This document shows positions 35,968-44,947 of a stretch of DNA of 64,000 nt, piece after piece. The notes below the pieces were generated by a model. It saw nothing but the letters and a program-made list of their open reading frames with translations. It made no database searches and was not told the origin of the DNA. Origin of the DNA: Natribaculum luteum (GTDB lineage Archaea > Halobacteriota > Halobacteria > Halobacteriales > Natrialbaceae); NCBI RefSeq assembly GCF_023008545.1, contig NZ_CP095398.1, positions 186,001-250,000 on the forward strand, given 5' to 3'. Numbering within the stretch: the stretch's first letter is position 1; each line of letters begins with the position of its first letter. Made by a program: the position numbers and the translations under genes.

Positions 35968-37902
35968 TCAATTCTTCCAGGCGTCGAGCAGGTCCTCCTT
36001 CGATTCGAGTGAGGAGTCCGGGAGGGCGTGATTGATGACGTACGACCCCTCTTTGTGTTCGTTGTTCCACATATCCTCGTGCACGCTCGGCGTGTCCGCC
36101 CACGCGGATAGATTGGTCTTCGGAACGTCGATGGTCCCCTGTTCGATCTCCTCGTGTAACTTCATCACCTCGTAGGTGTTCTTCATGTGGGTCCCGAAGA
36201 TTTCCGTCGTCGGCATGATAATCCGACGCTGACGCATCCACACCTGCGGAGCGTAGAAGGAGTAGCGCTGGCCGGACATGTCCTCGGAGTAGATCACCTC
36301 TCCCTTGAAGGACGAACACAGCATGGTAGATACGCCGAGGGTGTTCTGTCCGGCCCGTTCGAAGACGACATCGGGATTTCCACGGGGATTGTTCGGAGTC
36401 TTCAGGAGGCTTCCGACTGCCTTCCCCAGCGGCTTGAACATTTTGTTCGAGTACGCACCAACGGTAGGGAGAAGGTCGGACGACTCCGGCCGTGGAAGTT
36501 CCGGAAGCGAATCGACGAACTCGAAGTCGTCGTCTTCCACCGCCAGGGTCTCGATACTCACTGCTCCTTCGACGTCGTACTCGGAGTCGACGTACTCGGC
36601 CTGCGCGTCCGTCTCTGTGACGACTGCGACCCGACAGAAATTATCGAGGGCGCTCTCGATGGCGGCTTCGCCGACGGCGTCTTCGGGTCCGGTGACCTGT
36701 TCGGGTGTCCCGTACCAGACCATGACACCTTGGCCGGGCCGGAGATTCGTGCGGTCGTACATCTCGTCCGGCGTGGATTCTTTACCTTTTCCGATGAACG
36801 CCATCTCGTACCCGGTGGAGGCGCCGAAGAACGTGAGACGTCCGCCGTCATCGAGCAGTTGATACGAACGGGAAAACGCTGCTTGACCGGCGTGCGAGAC
36901 GACGTAACCGGCGAGGTCGCCGTCGTTTTTATCCCGGAACTCTTTTAGGAGGGGGTCACCTGCGGCCCGCCAGTCCTCCCATTTGTCGGGGTCGTGGGGA
37001 ACCATACGCATGGCGTCCGCATGCTCGTCGCTCTTGCGGTTGATGTACGCGTCCGCACCGGCGGAGAGGGCACGTTCGCCACGTTCGGGACTGGAGACGA
37101 GTCCCGTTATGTCCAGATCGCGAGTGTCCGCGAGGACGACCGTGTCGCGCCCGGTCCCCGTCGAAGCACCCTCGACGAAGAGATTCGATCCGGTTTCGAC
37201 GTCGAGCGTGTTGAAGAGCGCCCGGTGGATCGTCCCCATCGTCAGCAGATAGCTGCCAGCTTCCTCCAGATTGAGCGGCGCGGGCGGCTCGAACAGCTGC
37301 GTGGCCTGCGCGAGCATGAACTGCTGGTGGGAGCCGTCGGGGGTTTGGTATCCCTGGATACGAAAGTTGGCAGCCATGGGGTCGCGCCCCACCTCCGGTG
37401 AGAACGCGTCGTACTGCCCGGAGTAGATGGTGACCAGGTCACCGACTTCGAAGCGGCTGTCGGCTGAGGCGCCGTCGCCCATGTCCGTGACGATTCCGAG
37501 GCCGCCCGAGCCTGTGATGTGCCAGTCGCGGTCGTGATTACCGAACGTCGAAACCGGGATCCCCGTTATCGCCCAGACGTCGTTGTAGTTCACTTCGGAG
37601 GTGAGCATGTAGACCAGCGCCTCGTTCGGGCCTGGTTCCTCAACGGGAATGAGCAGCTCTTTTTCTGCGCCGTCACCGAGTGGTGTCCCGTGGTTTGGAT
37701 TCCCGTCTTCGTCGCTGTTGATGCCCCACGCGAACTGATAGTCGGGGATCGGTGTCTCGTCGGGTAAGAAGGGAGAACCGACTTCAAGCAGTTCGTCGGC
37801 TTCGACCAACTCTTCGATCACCTCGTCACTGGGTTCGACGCCGACGGTTACGTCTTTACAGTCACTGACCTCATCGTCCGCTGCTGAGTTACCGTCTGTC
37901 AT
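35968..37902 (-). CDS. Crotonyl-CoA carboxylase/reductase-like medium-chain dehydrogenase
   Basis: This 644-residue zinc-independent MDR-family protein aligns with enoyl-CoA carboxylases/reductases. It has EALVYMLTSEVNYNDVWAITG (the N-Y-N region), GSGGLGIV, VGDLVTIYSG, a nucleotide-binding stretch VEGASTGTGRDTVVLA, and the C-terminal FERAGQNTLGVS and FGTHMKNTYE (the conserved His). It is longer than typical Ccr (about 420-450) because of an extended N-terminus and a middle insertion (about residues 290-510). In GYQTPDGSHQQF the pair expected to be Phe-Glu in carboxylating enzymes appears as Tyr-Gln, which suggests simple reduction of an enoyl-CoA (for example acryloyl- or crotonyl-CoA). It is divergent from the enoyl-CoA hydratase-like gene. 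Confidence 0.75.
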   Translation of the reverse strand: MTDGNSAADDEVSDCKDVTVGVEPSDEVIEELVEADELLEVGSPFLPDETPIPDYQFAWGINSDEDGNPNHGTPLGDGAEKELLIPVEEPGPNEALVYMLTSEVNYNDVWAITGIPVSTFGNHDRDWHITGSGGLGIVTDMGDGASADSRFEVGDLVTIYSGQYDAFSPEVGRDPMAANFRIQGYQTPDGSHQQFMLAQATQLFEPPAPLNLEEAGSYLLTMGTIHRALFNTLDVETGSNLFVEGASTGTGRDTVVLADTRDLDITGLVSSPERGERALSAGADAYINRKSDEHADAMRMVPHDPDKWEDWRAAGDPLLKEFRDKNDGDLAGYVVSHAGQAAFSRSYQLLDDGGRLTFFGASTGYEMAFIGKGKESTPDEMYDRTNLRPGQGVMVWYGTPEQVTGPEDAVGEAAIESALDNFCRVAVVTETDAQAEYVDSEYDVEGAVSIETLAVEDDDFEFVDSLPELPRPESSDLLPTVGAYSNKMFKPLGKAVGSLLKTPNNPRGNPDVVFERAGQNTLGVSTMLCSSFKGEVIYSEDMSGQRYSFYAPQVWMRQRRIIMPTTEIFGTHMKNTYEVMKLHEEIEQGTIDVPKTNLSAWADTPSVHEDMWNNEHKEGSYVINHALPDSSLESKEDLLDAWKN

Positions 37903-38215
37903 GAGTCGTTGTGACGTTTATGACTAACTCCCCATTTATATAATTTTTGCAATCATACACTCCGTAGACACAATAGCTGGCACAGCGTGAGCTCGTGAAA
38001 CCATCTTGTTGTTCGGGATGACTCGGTTGAGGTCCTCGTGGGGATTGCGTCCTCGCTGGCTCCATGCCGGCAGCAGCGACAGCAGTGTCCGTGGACGAAC
38101 ATTCATGGCGGAGATCGGCCTTGACGTAGCGTTCTCTACCGGACCTGACCCGTCATCATCCGTGAGAATTAGGACCACCGAAATCTATAAGAATGCTGTT
38201 TCGGAATACTTGTCC
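37903..38215. promoter_or_regulatory. Divergent promoter region
   Basis: This gap separates the reductase (minus) and the hydratase-like gene (plus). On the minus strand an AT-rich block at about 37934-37950 is a probable TATA region for the reductase. On the plus strand ATCTATAAGAA (38182-38192) is a probable TATA box for a leaderless start at 38216. An open frame from 38006 runs through this gap into the hydratase but its codons look non-coding. Confidence 0.5.
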
Positions 38216-39016
38216 GTGCTCGACTACGAATACCTAGAGACAGAGACGGATGATCGCACACTGACAATCACTCTTGACAACGAAGAGTCCCTCAACGCGC
38301 TGAACATCTCCCTGCGCGAGGAACTGGAGGACGCGCTCCTGACCGCGGAAGACGACGACGAGATCCGTGCCGTAGTCCTAACTGGAGCGGGAAGAGCGTT
38401 CTCGTCGGGATACGACTTCGGCGAGGAGGGAATCGAGACGATGGACGATCTGATAAAATCGTCGTACACGCACCTCGATACCATCTTCAACCTGAACCTG
38501 CCAGTGATCGCAGCCGTGGATGGATACGCGCTCGCAGGCGGATGTAATCTGGCGCTGGTATGTGATCTGACAATCGCGACGGAGCGTTCTGAGTTCGGTT
38601 TTCCAGACGTTCACATGGGCGAACTTCCACCGCGTCTGATCTTGCCGTTCGTGACTGACTCGCTGAAACAGGCACGGGAACTCCTGTACGGCGGCAAGCA
38701 CATCGACGCTGACACAGCCGCGAAGATGGGGCTGGTGAATCGAGTCGTCGAAGATGAAGACGCGCTCGAGGCGGCAGTCGAGGAAGAGGTTTCCCACATC
38801 AAGAAGACCCCCAGTTCGGTCGTGAAGCTCCTGAAGGACACGCTCAATGATATCCAGGAGACGCAGGGATATCGCTCGAACTCGGCAGGACAGATCGATG
38901 AGTACCTCTTTGCGGTGACCTCCGAAACCGAGACAGCCCACCGCTTTCACGAGATCGTCGATGAAGAGGGTGTGAGCGCGGCTATCGAGTGGATGAACAC
39001 CACGGAGAAGGACTAG
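38216..39016 (+). CDS. Enoyl-CoA hydratase/isomerase (crotonase) family protein
   Basis: This 266-residue crotonase-fold protein acts on a CoA thioester. The oxyanion-hole segments are AFSSGYDF and ALAGGCNLAL. The two catalytic Glu residues of true enoyl-CoA hydratases (in GGCELA and the FGxPE motif) appear here as Asn (GGCNLA) and Asp (FGFPDV), so ordinary hydration is doubtful and another crotonase reaction such as isomerisation or thioester hydrolysis is possible. I chose the GTG at 38216, which sits 26 bases after a TATA-like TATAAG; the longer in-frame ATG starts at 38006 or 38105 would add about 40-70 residues of unlikely composition. Neighbours are the enoyl-CoA reductase and an acyl-CoA synthetase. 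Confidence 0.78.
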   Translation: MLDYEYLETETDDRTLTITLDNEESLNALNISLREELEDALLTAEDDDEIRAVVLTGAGRAFSSGYDFGEEGIETMDDLIKSSYTHLDTIFNLNLPVIAAVDGYALAGGCNLALVCDLTIATERSEFGFPDVHMGELPPRLILPFVTDSLKQARELLYGGKHIDADTAAKMGLVNRVVEDEDALEAAVEEEVSHIKKTPSSVVKLLKDTLNDIQETQGYRSNSAGQIDEYLFAVTSETETAHRFHEIVDEEGVSAAIEWMNTTEKD

Positions 39017-39199
39017 CGGAAGAACGCTACAGTATCCCTGACGAGCCGTAATTACTGCTCAGAAGTGGGAGAGTCATCGTACACACACCATCATGGGCGA
39101 TGGTGTCGCGTCGACAACGCTAAATCCGCGCCGGAGTCCATTTTCTTGTGAGCCGTGTCCGTCAAGACTGCAATCGCTCGTCAGCGTTTGTCCTGAGAG

Positions 39200-41323
39200 T
39201 CACTCGGCGTCGAGTTCGAGGCTCGCGTCGAGTACTGACAGTCCGTCCTCGGTGGCGACCACCGGATTGATGTCCAGTTCTTCAATTGCGGGATTGTTCG
39301 TCACGAGATCGGAGACGGACAGGAGGAGTTCGACCAGTTCGTCTCTATCGACTGCTGGGAGGTCGCGTGGGCCGTCGAGTAGCGCCTGGGCTTCGATATC
39401 GTCTATCATCGTTCGGGCGTCGTGCTCGGTGACCGGGAGTGCTCGAAACGCGACATCGTCAACTACCTCGACGAGGGTTCCACCGATTCCGCAGGTGACG
39501 ACCGGTCCTATCTCAGGATCGTTCACCACGCCCACCAGCAGTTCGACCCCGTTCGGAACCATCGGGGAGACGAGGACACCCTCTACTTGGGCGGACGGAT
39601 CGTAGTCGCTTACGCTGGTACGAATCCGGTGGAACGCGTCGCGAACTCCCTGTTCATCCTCAATATCCAGCTCGACGCCGCCAGCTTCGGTCTTGTGGAC
39701 GATGTCCGGCGACGAGATCTTCATAGCGACAGATCCGTCGAACTCGTCTGCAATGTCGACGGCTTCTTCGGCCGTTTCCGCAAGTTCAAACGATGTCACT
39801 GGGGCACCGTGATCTGCGAGCATTGTCTTGGATTCGAACTCGGAGAGAGTCGTCCGGCCGTCATGGACCGCGTCGGTGACGACAGGGCTCGCGTTCTCGT
39901 TGGTATCGAGACTGAAATCCGACTTTTCGTCTACGTGAGACAGGTGGTCGCCGTACTCGGCGAGCGCTCTGAGTGCTGCCACCGACGTGTCGATCTGTTC
40001 GTACACCGGCACACCGTTCTTTGAGAGGTGACTCAGCGCAGTCGAACACCCAAGTTCCTCCCACATACTGTTGAATACGATTGGCTTATCGACCTCGTCG
40101 ACCAGCGCCGTGAGCTTGCGAGCGATGGCGATATCGCGTTCGGGTTCGTCTTCGTCCCAGCACTCCTCGTAACCGAGCGCCGCTCCCGTGATCAGGAGGG
40201 CGTCGATGTTCGGATCCTCGAGGATGTGACGTGCGGTGTCGTACCACATCGTCTCGTGGTCAGACAGCCCCATCACGTCAACCGGATTGGTAAGGTTTGG
40301 TGACAGTTCGTAGAGTTCTTCAAGCGTTTTCTGGGTCTCCGAGGTCAGATTCGGGACTTCAAGGCCGGCTCGTTCGATGGCGTCAGCCGTTACCGTCGCG
40401 TGACCTCCCCCGTCTGTGAGTACGGCCACATTTGGACCGTCCGGGATCGGACAGGTTGTCAGTGCCTCAGCAACGGGAACAAGTAAGTCGATGTTGTCGA
40501 GAGGGTAGACCCCAGCCTGTCGGTAGGACGCTTCCACCACGTCGATGTTGCCAGCCAGTGACGCGGTATGGGACTTGGCGGATTCCCTTCCTTCAGCGGT
40601 TCGTCCGGATTTGTATGCCACGATCGGTTTCTCGCGCGAGACGCTGCGGGCCTCGCGGAGGAAGGCTCGTCCATCGTTCATCCCCTCGACGTACGCGACA
40701 ACGCCGTCAGTGTTGTCATCCTCGCCGAGGAACTGGAGGTACTCGTGGAACTCGAGGTCGGTCTCGTTCCCGACACCAATGTTGTAGCTGAACCCGACGG
40801 TTCCCCTGTCTTCGGCGTCGATCGAGAGCGCTACCCCCATATTCCCGGACTGGGTTACCATTCCCAATTGCCCGGGATTCGTCCGGACGCCGCCTAACAA
40901 GTGGACGTGCTGATGGACGAAATCGGCACCCTGGATGTTGGGCCCGATGATCCGTACGTTGCTTTCTTCGGCGGCCGCGGCGAGTTCCTCCTCGAGGGCT
41001 TCTTCACCTACCTCACCGAATCCTGCCGTGTTGATCACCGCACCCGCGATGCCCGCTTTGCCGCACTCACGGATCGTATCAGGGACGTACTGCGCAGGGA
41101 TCGCGATGAACGCCAGGTCGACCTGCTCCGGGATGGCGAGAACCGAGTCATACGTCGGCAACCCTAGTACTTCCTCGTATTTTGGATTCACCGGATAGAT
41201 GTCGCCTTCGTATCCCCAGCGTTGGAGATCCGATAGCGTGGTGTGACCGCGTTTTTTCGGGTTTTGGGATGCTCCGATGACGGCAATAGCTTGCGGATCG
41301 AACAGTCGTTCGAGTTGCTCCAT
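39200..41323 (-). CDS. ADP-forming acyl-CoA synthetase (acetate-CoA ligase family), fused alpha-beta
   Basis: This 707-residue enzyme interconverts acyl-CoA, ADP and phosphate with the free acid, CoA and ATP. The CoA-binding domain begins FDPQAIAVIGASQNPKKRG (about residues 9-27). The ligase-CoA domain carries the phosphorylated His in AEGRESAKSHTASLAG. The C-terminal ATP-grasp domain has VAMKISSPDIVHKTEAGGV and EELDINPV. The frame opens at 41443, but a TATA-like TCTATTAG on the minus strand (about 41348-41355) points to the ATG pair at 41326/41323. Substrate range is unknown. Beside the enoyl-CoA reductase and crotonase it could activate a short-chain acid such as acrylate, propionate or 3-hydroxypropionate. 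Confidence 0.88.
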   Translation of the reverse strand: MEQLERLFDPQAIAVIGASQNPKKRGHTTLSDLQRWGYEGDIYPVNPKYEEVLGLPTYDSVLAIPEQVDLAFIAIPAQYVPDTIRECGKAGIAGAVINTAGFGEVGEEALEEELAAAAEESNVRIIGPNIQGADFVHQHVHLLGGVRTNPGQLGMVTQSGNMGVALSIDAEDRGTVGFSYNIGVGNETDLEFHEYLQFLGEDDNTDGVVAYVEGMNDGRAFLREARSVSREKPIVAYKSGRTAEGRESAKSHTASLAGNIDVVEASYRQAGVYPLDNIDLLVPVAEALTTCPIPDGPNVAVLTDGGGHATVTADAIERAGLEVPNLTSETQKTLEELYELSPNLTNPVDVMGLSDHETMWYDTARHILEDPNIDALLITGAALGYEECWDEDEPERDIAIARKLTALVDEVDKPIVFNSMWEELGCSTALSHLSKNGVPVYEQIDTSVAALRALAEYGDHLSHVDEKSDFSLDTNENASPVVTDAVHDGRTTLSEFESKTMLADHGAPVTSFELAETAEEAVDIADEFDGSVAMKISSPDIVHKTEAGGVELDIEDEQGVRDAFHRIRTSVSDYDPSAQVEGVLVSPMVPNGVELLVGVVNDPEIGPVVTCGIGGTLVEVVDDVAFRALPVTEHDARTMIDDIEAQALLDGPRDLPAVDRDELVELLLSVSDLVTNNPAIEELDINPVVATEDGLSVLDASLELDAE

Positions 41324-41326
41324 CAT

Positions 41327-42148
41327 AGAGTCATAGCGAGAGAGTCGTCTAATAGATTGGGGTCCGTCGATAATAGTGTTCAGACAATACTCATTGTAAT
41401 CAATTAGTGCAGGTCTCGGTATCTGTGATTCATAACCGGTCAAGAGAGTGAATCAAGCCGTTCAGCCATCGCCAACCGGCTACACAGCGGACATCGGCGG
41501 TATTCCTCTTCTGCCCAAGAAGCGCCATAATAGCCACTCTTCGTCGGGTTATGACTCACGAGCATAGCTGAACACGATCGGTCGGAAGGGAGAATCGTCA
41601 CGTTATGTTAACCGGTCCTTGATGCTAGAGGATCTTTCGACGGGTACCTCGAGGGAGTTTCTCGTGGTGTGTGTAAACTCGTTCCATACACCAATCTCTT
41701 GAGAGAACCGGGCTTTCTCACAGATACCACTGTGTGCAATGACCACCACCTCATCTCGGTTGGCCCAATCGACTTGAAAACGTCGTGGTAGTGATCAAGT
41801 ATCCGAACTATTCGATTATCAGTACACTCAGTATCGGATGGTCTTCGTAGATCCTCGATGATGACGATGGCCAGGAGACTGTCGATCAACTGATCAAAAT
41901 TGTACAAAATCTCGGAGCGGAAGTTGTGAACGCTACGAAATCACGATGGTGTCAACGTACCGCATTGAGTATCCCCTGCAATTCAACGATCCAAGCGTCT
42001 TGGCTAAATTCGGTGCTGCAGTAGTCGCACGTGATAGGCAGCCCGCTTGGCGACACTACTGTCTGCAGTTCTGAACGCCGGCTGTTCCGATACTGAACTG
42101 GAAATCAGAGCAACGCTCGTTACCGCTTTCCTCAAATGAAGGATGCTA
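41327..42148. other. Long intergenic region, no clear gene
   Basis: Over 800 bases lie between the synthetase start and the IS66 target duplication. A 99-codon minus-strand frame (41608-41907) is present but has no acidic bias and resembles nothing known to me. The region after the IS (43741-43895) is its continuation before insertion. It may be decayed DNA. Confidence 0.4.
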
Positions 42149-43740
42149 GATGGAGAGTAGTTGGATAGCGATTTGCCGTCAGACCAATTTCGTAGCAGTC
42201 TCATGAATGGTCTCTCAATGGTGAGCTAAGTGTGTCGCTGGGGATTGGCGGATCGCCGGAATCGATAGATTCCGCGATCCGCACCGAGAACAGTACGTAT
42301 CTCCGCCAGCAACTCGTCGTCCAAAAGCTTGAGAACCGTCTTCTCCGTCGCCAACTCGCTGCACAGCAACAGCAGATAGAGGAACTTGAGGCGAGTCTCA
42401 AGCGGTACGAAAACCCAAACACACCACCCAGTAAGCAGGGTGGTGCGGCTGGATCACCTGGCAGCGACGACAGCGACGAGGAAGAAAACGAAAACCAGAA
42501 AGACGACGCTGGCGGCGACGCTGACGCCGCCAGCGACTCGTCCCCTGGACGTAACGAAGGTCACGAAGGGACAACTCGACCGCCACCTGAACCAGAGGAA
42601 ACTATCCGAGTCGATCAGGGATATTGCCCAGACTGTGAGCAAATCCTCTCTAACCCGGACAGCTACGTCTCACGGACGATTATCGACATACCTCTCCCTA
42701 TTCCAACCACTGTCGTCGAGTACGAACTCGGCAAACACCGCTGTTCCTGTGGAAACGAAGTCGTTGCTGAACATCCTGACTGCCCGAAAACCGGGCGGTT
42801 TGGGCCAAATATCATGGCCCAAACCGCCCTCGGTAGGTTCCATCAGCGACTTCCAAACCGCAAACAGGCGGAGCTGTTTGACTGGGAGCTCGATACACCC
42901 ATCTCTTATCGGACGATCTACAACCTGACCAAGCGGGTCGCAGACCGGCTGCGACCCGCGTATGACGATTTCAAAGCCCGTATTCAGGAAAGTGATGTCG
43001 TCTACTGCGATGAAACGGGCTTTCCTGTTGACGGAGAGCAACACTGGGCGTGGACGTTCGTTACTGACGAAGAGGTGCTGTTCTGGGTTGATGAGAGTCG
43101 TGGAAGCCAGGTGTTAGAGGACGTCCTCGACGAGGAATTCGCCGAGGACTCGACGTTCAGCTGTGACGGTTGGTCAGCGTATCCGAGCTATCACACGAAG
43201 CTCCAGCGGTGCTGGGCACATCTGTTGCGGGAGGCGGAGTACGTTGCTGAACGGTACGAGGAAGCAGAGAGGTTATCTGCGGAGTTACACGCTCTTCACG
43301 ACGATTTAACGTCATTCGACGAGGAGGCTCTGTCCGCCTCCGCCCGCGAGCAAAAGCGGGCGGAGGCGTCGTTACATCTGGAAGGCCTGATCAGGGAAGA
43401 CCACGAGGCACAGGAGGTTCAGAAGCTGATCGAGAAGATCAGGAACGGGTTAGGGCACTGGCTGACGTTCGTTACAGAGCCAGACGTAAGTTCGACGAAT
43501 AATCGCGCAGAGCGCGCTCTGCGCGAGCAAGTTGTGCTTCGGAAGATGTTCCGGACCCTCCGCTCAGCCGAAGGGGTCCAGATTCACGAGACGATCACGA
43601 CCATGTTGGCCACGTGGAAACGGCGAGGACTAGATCCGCCCGAACAGCTCCAGTCCATCTCGGTGGGAAAGAACTCAGATCAGGATGAGAGGTATCACTG
43701 GCTGGTGAATTCTGGTCACGCTATCCAACTACGATGGAGA
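42149..43740 (+). mobile_element. Intact IS66-family insertion sequence with target duplication
   Basis: The element spans 42157-43732 (1576 bp). Its ends are perfect 14-bp inverted repeats: GTAGTTGGATAGCG (42157-42170) and CGCTATCCAACTAC (43719-43732). It is flanked by an exact 8-bp duplication, GATGGAGA (42149-42156 and 43733-43740), the length usual for IS66. This shows the insertion is young. It encodes one transposase and no accessory TnpA/TnpB proteins, as in other haloarchaeal IS66-like elements. Confidence 0.95.
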
Positions 43741-43821
43741 TTCCGTCATCAAAGATTATCTCATCAGCCATTACTCCCGGAGATAAAGAAAACGGGGAGA
43801 GTAGCATTTCACGTCTCGTGA
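42232..43821 (+). CDS. IS66-family transposase
   Basis: This 529-codon DDE transposase has an N-terminal coiled-coil region (RQQLVVQKLENRLLRRQLAAQ, about 25-60), a low-complexity acidic linker, and a zinc-binding part (YCPDCEQ and RCSCGNEV). The catalytic domain has the first Asp in VVYCDETGFPVDG, the second in SCDGWSAY and the Glu in NNRAERALR. Codon 501 starts at the last base of the element, so the final 29 residues and the stop codon come from flanking DNA. The natural C-terminus in other copies probably differs from site to site. Confidence 0.95.
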   Translation: MSLGIGGSPESIDSAIRTENSTYLRQQLVVQKLENRLLRRQLAAQQQQIEELEASLKRYENPNTPPSKQGGAAGSPGSDDSDEEENENQKDDAGGDADAASDSSPGRNEGHEGTTRPPPEPEETIRVDQGYCPDCEQILSNPDSYVSRTIIDIPLPIPTTVVEYELGKHRCSCGNEVVAEHPDCPKTGRFGPNIMAQTALGRFHQRLPNRKQAELFDWELDTPISYRTIYNLTKRVADRLRPAYDDFKARIQESDVVYCDETGFPVDGEQHWAWTFVTDEEVLFWVDESRGSQVLEDVLDEEFAEDSTFSCDGWSAYPSYHTKLQRCWAHLLREAEYVAERYEEAERLSAELHALHDDLTSFDEEALSASAREQKRAEASLHLEGLIREDHEAQEVQKLIEKIRNGLGHWLTFVTEPDVSSTNNRAERALREQVVLRKMFRTLRSAEGVQIHETITTMLATWKRRGLDPPEQLQSISVGKNSDQDERYHWLVNSGHAIQLRWRFRHQRLSHQPLLPEIKKTGRVAFHVS

Positions 43822-44047
43822 AACGCCAAAACGTCCTTCAAACTGCTTGTTAGCGCATCGAGTAGAGATAACAACACACATAACATTACAACCATATGTC
43901 TGTAATGGCACTGGCAACTCGACTATGTATGTGCGAAAATTTCTCTATGTGTGAAACCATGGTGTTTTCGCGGGGCCTACGGTTCACACTGGGTGGCAGG
44001 ATCGGTCAGCAGGGGAATATTCAAACGTCCAACGCGGTTGGTGGGGT
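43741..44047. other. Intergenic region after IS66
   Basis: The first part continues the pre-insertion sequence and includes the read-through tail of the transposase frame (to 43821). The part from about 43960 may hold further decayed bases of the FAD oxidoreductase relic that becomes clear at 44048. A short open frame at 43896-44099 has no recognisable product. Confidence 0.4.
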
Positions 44048-44790
44048 GGCGTGGAGTTCACTGATTGCGGCTGGGTCGATCTCTACACGTACACGATGAC
44101 GCTAAGAGCGGACGCGGAGGGCGCTGGCGCACGCTATAAGACGGGAACGGAAGTGGAGGCAATCGAGACCGAAGACGGCTCGGTGACTGAAGTACGTGTG
44201 GACGGAGATACTATCTCGTCGGAGCACGTGGTATGCGCGACGGACTGGCGTACCCGAAACCTCCTCTCGGACCTCGTCGAGACCCCGATCCGCCCGTTCC
44301 GCTGGCAAACAGTGAACCAGGAGGTGGGCCGAGCATTCGGCGAGGAGTTCCCGATGGCGGGGATCAACACTCCAGAAGGTACTGGCGCACGGAGCACAAC
44401 GGGGACCTCCACGTCGGCGGTGGCACGTACTCCGTCTAGAATTCCGGTAACGTCTGCAGTACAATCACCGAGAATTTCCGCAAAGTGGTCGCGGAGACCA
44501 TCGTAGATCGCGTCGAGAACGTCGAAGACGCTCGAATCAAAAGCGAGGACTGTTGTCCGTCGGGCGACGCGGCCACGCCCGACGACCTTCCGATCATCGA
44601 TGCGCCCAGCGACGCACCCGATAGCCTTGTCGTCACAATCACGGGCCTCGTCGGAGGCATCATGTGCTCGCCGTTCGTTGCGACAGCTGTCCGTTCACTC
44701 GTAACTGAGGAGACCGCGCCGTTTCCGGCCGATCCACACCGTCTCGCTCGGCTCCAGGACCGTCGACTGACTTCGAGCCCGACTACGTCA
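44048..44790 (+). pseudogene. FAD-dependent oxidoreductase remnant
   Basis: The N-terminal FAD-binding third is absent. From 44048 the relic reads VEFTDCGWVDLYTYTMTLRADAEG, then ETPIRPFRWQTVNQEVG. After a frameshift near 44375 it continues as WRTEHNGDLHVGGGTY, and after more damage EDCCPSGDAATPDDLPIIDAP and AVRSLVTEETAPFP. Each block has a counterpart in the intact gene at 48095-49273, and the relic looks closest to that copy. It lies just upstream of another intact paralogue. Confidence 0.85.
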
Positions 44791-44947
44791 CCGGGAAAAA
44801 GAGTCCCCAGGGGAGTGTACCGGTTGACGCTGAGTACGTCGGGTCATTCTCGTGAACCTTCCGGACAGACGGCGGTCAGCGTCTCACTACTGATCGTCGT
44901 GAGGTACGGTCAGCTTTTATAATACTGGGGATCCCATACAACCAGTG

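Noticed and set aside
38006-38215. Long N-terminal extension of the crotonase-family protein
   Set aside because: The residues have unlikely composition and no crotonase likeness; a TATA box and GTG start at 38216 explain the gene.
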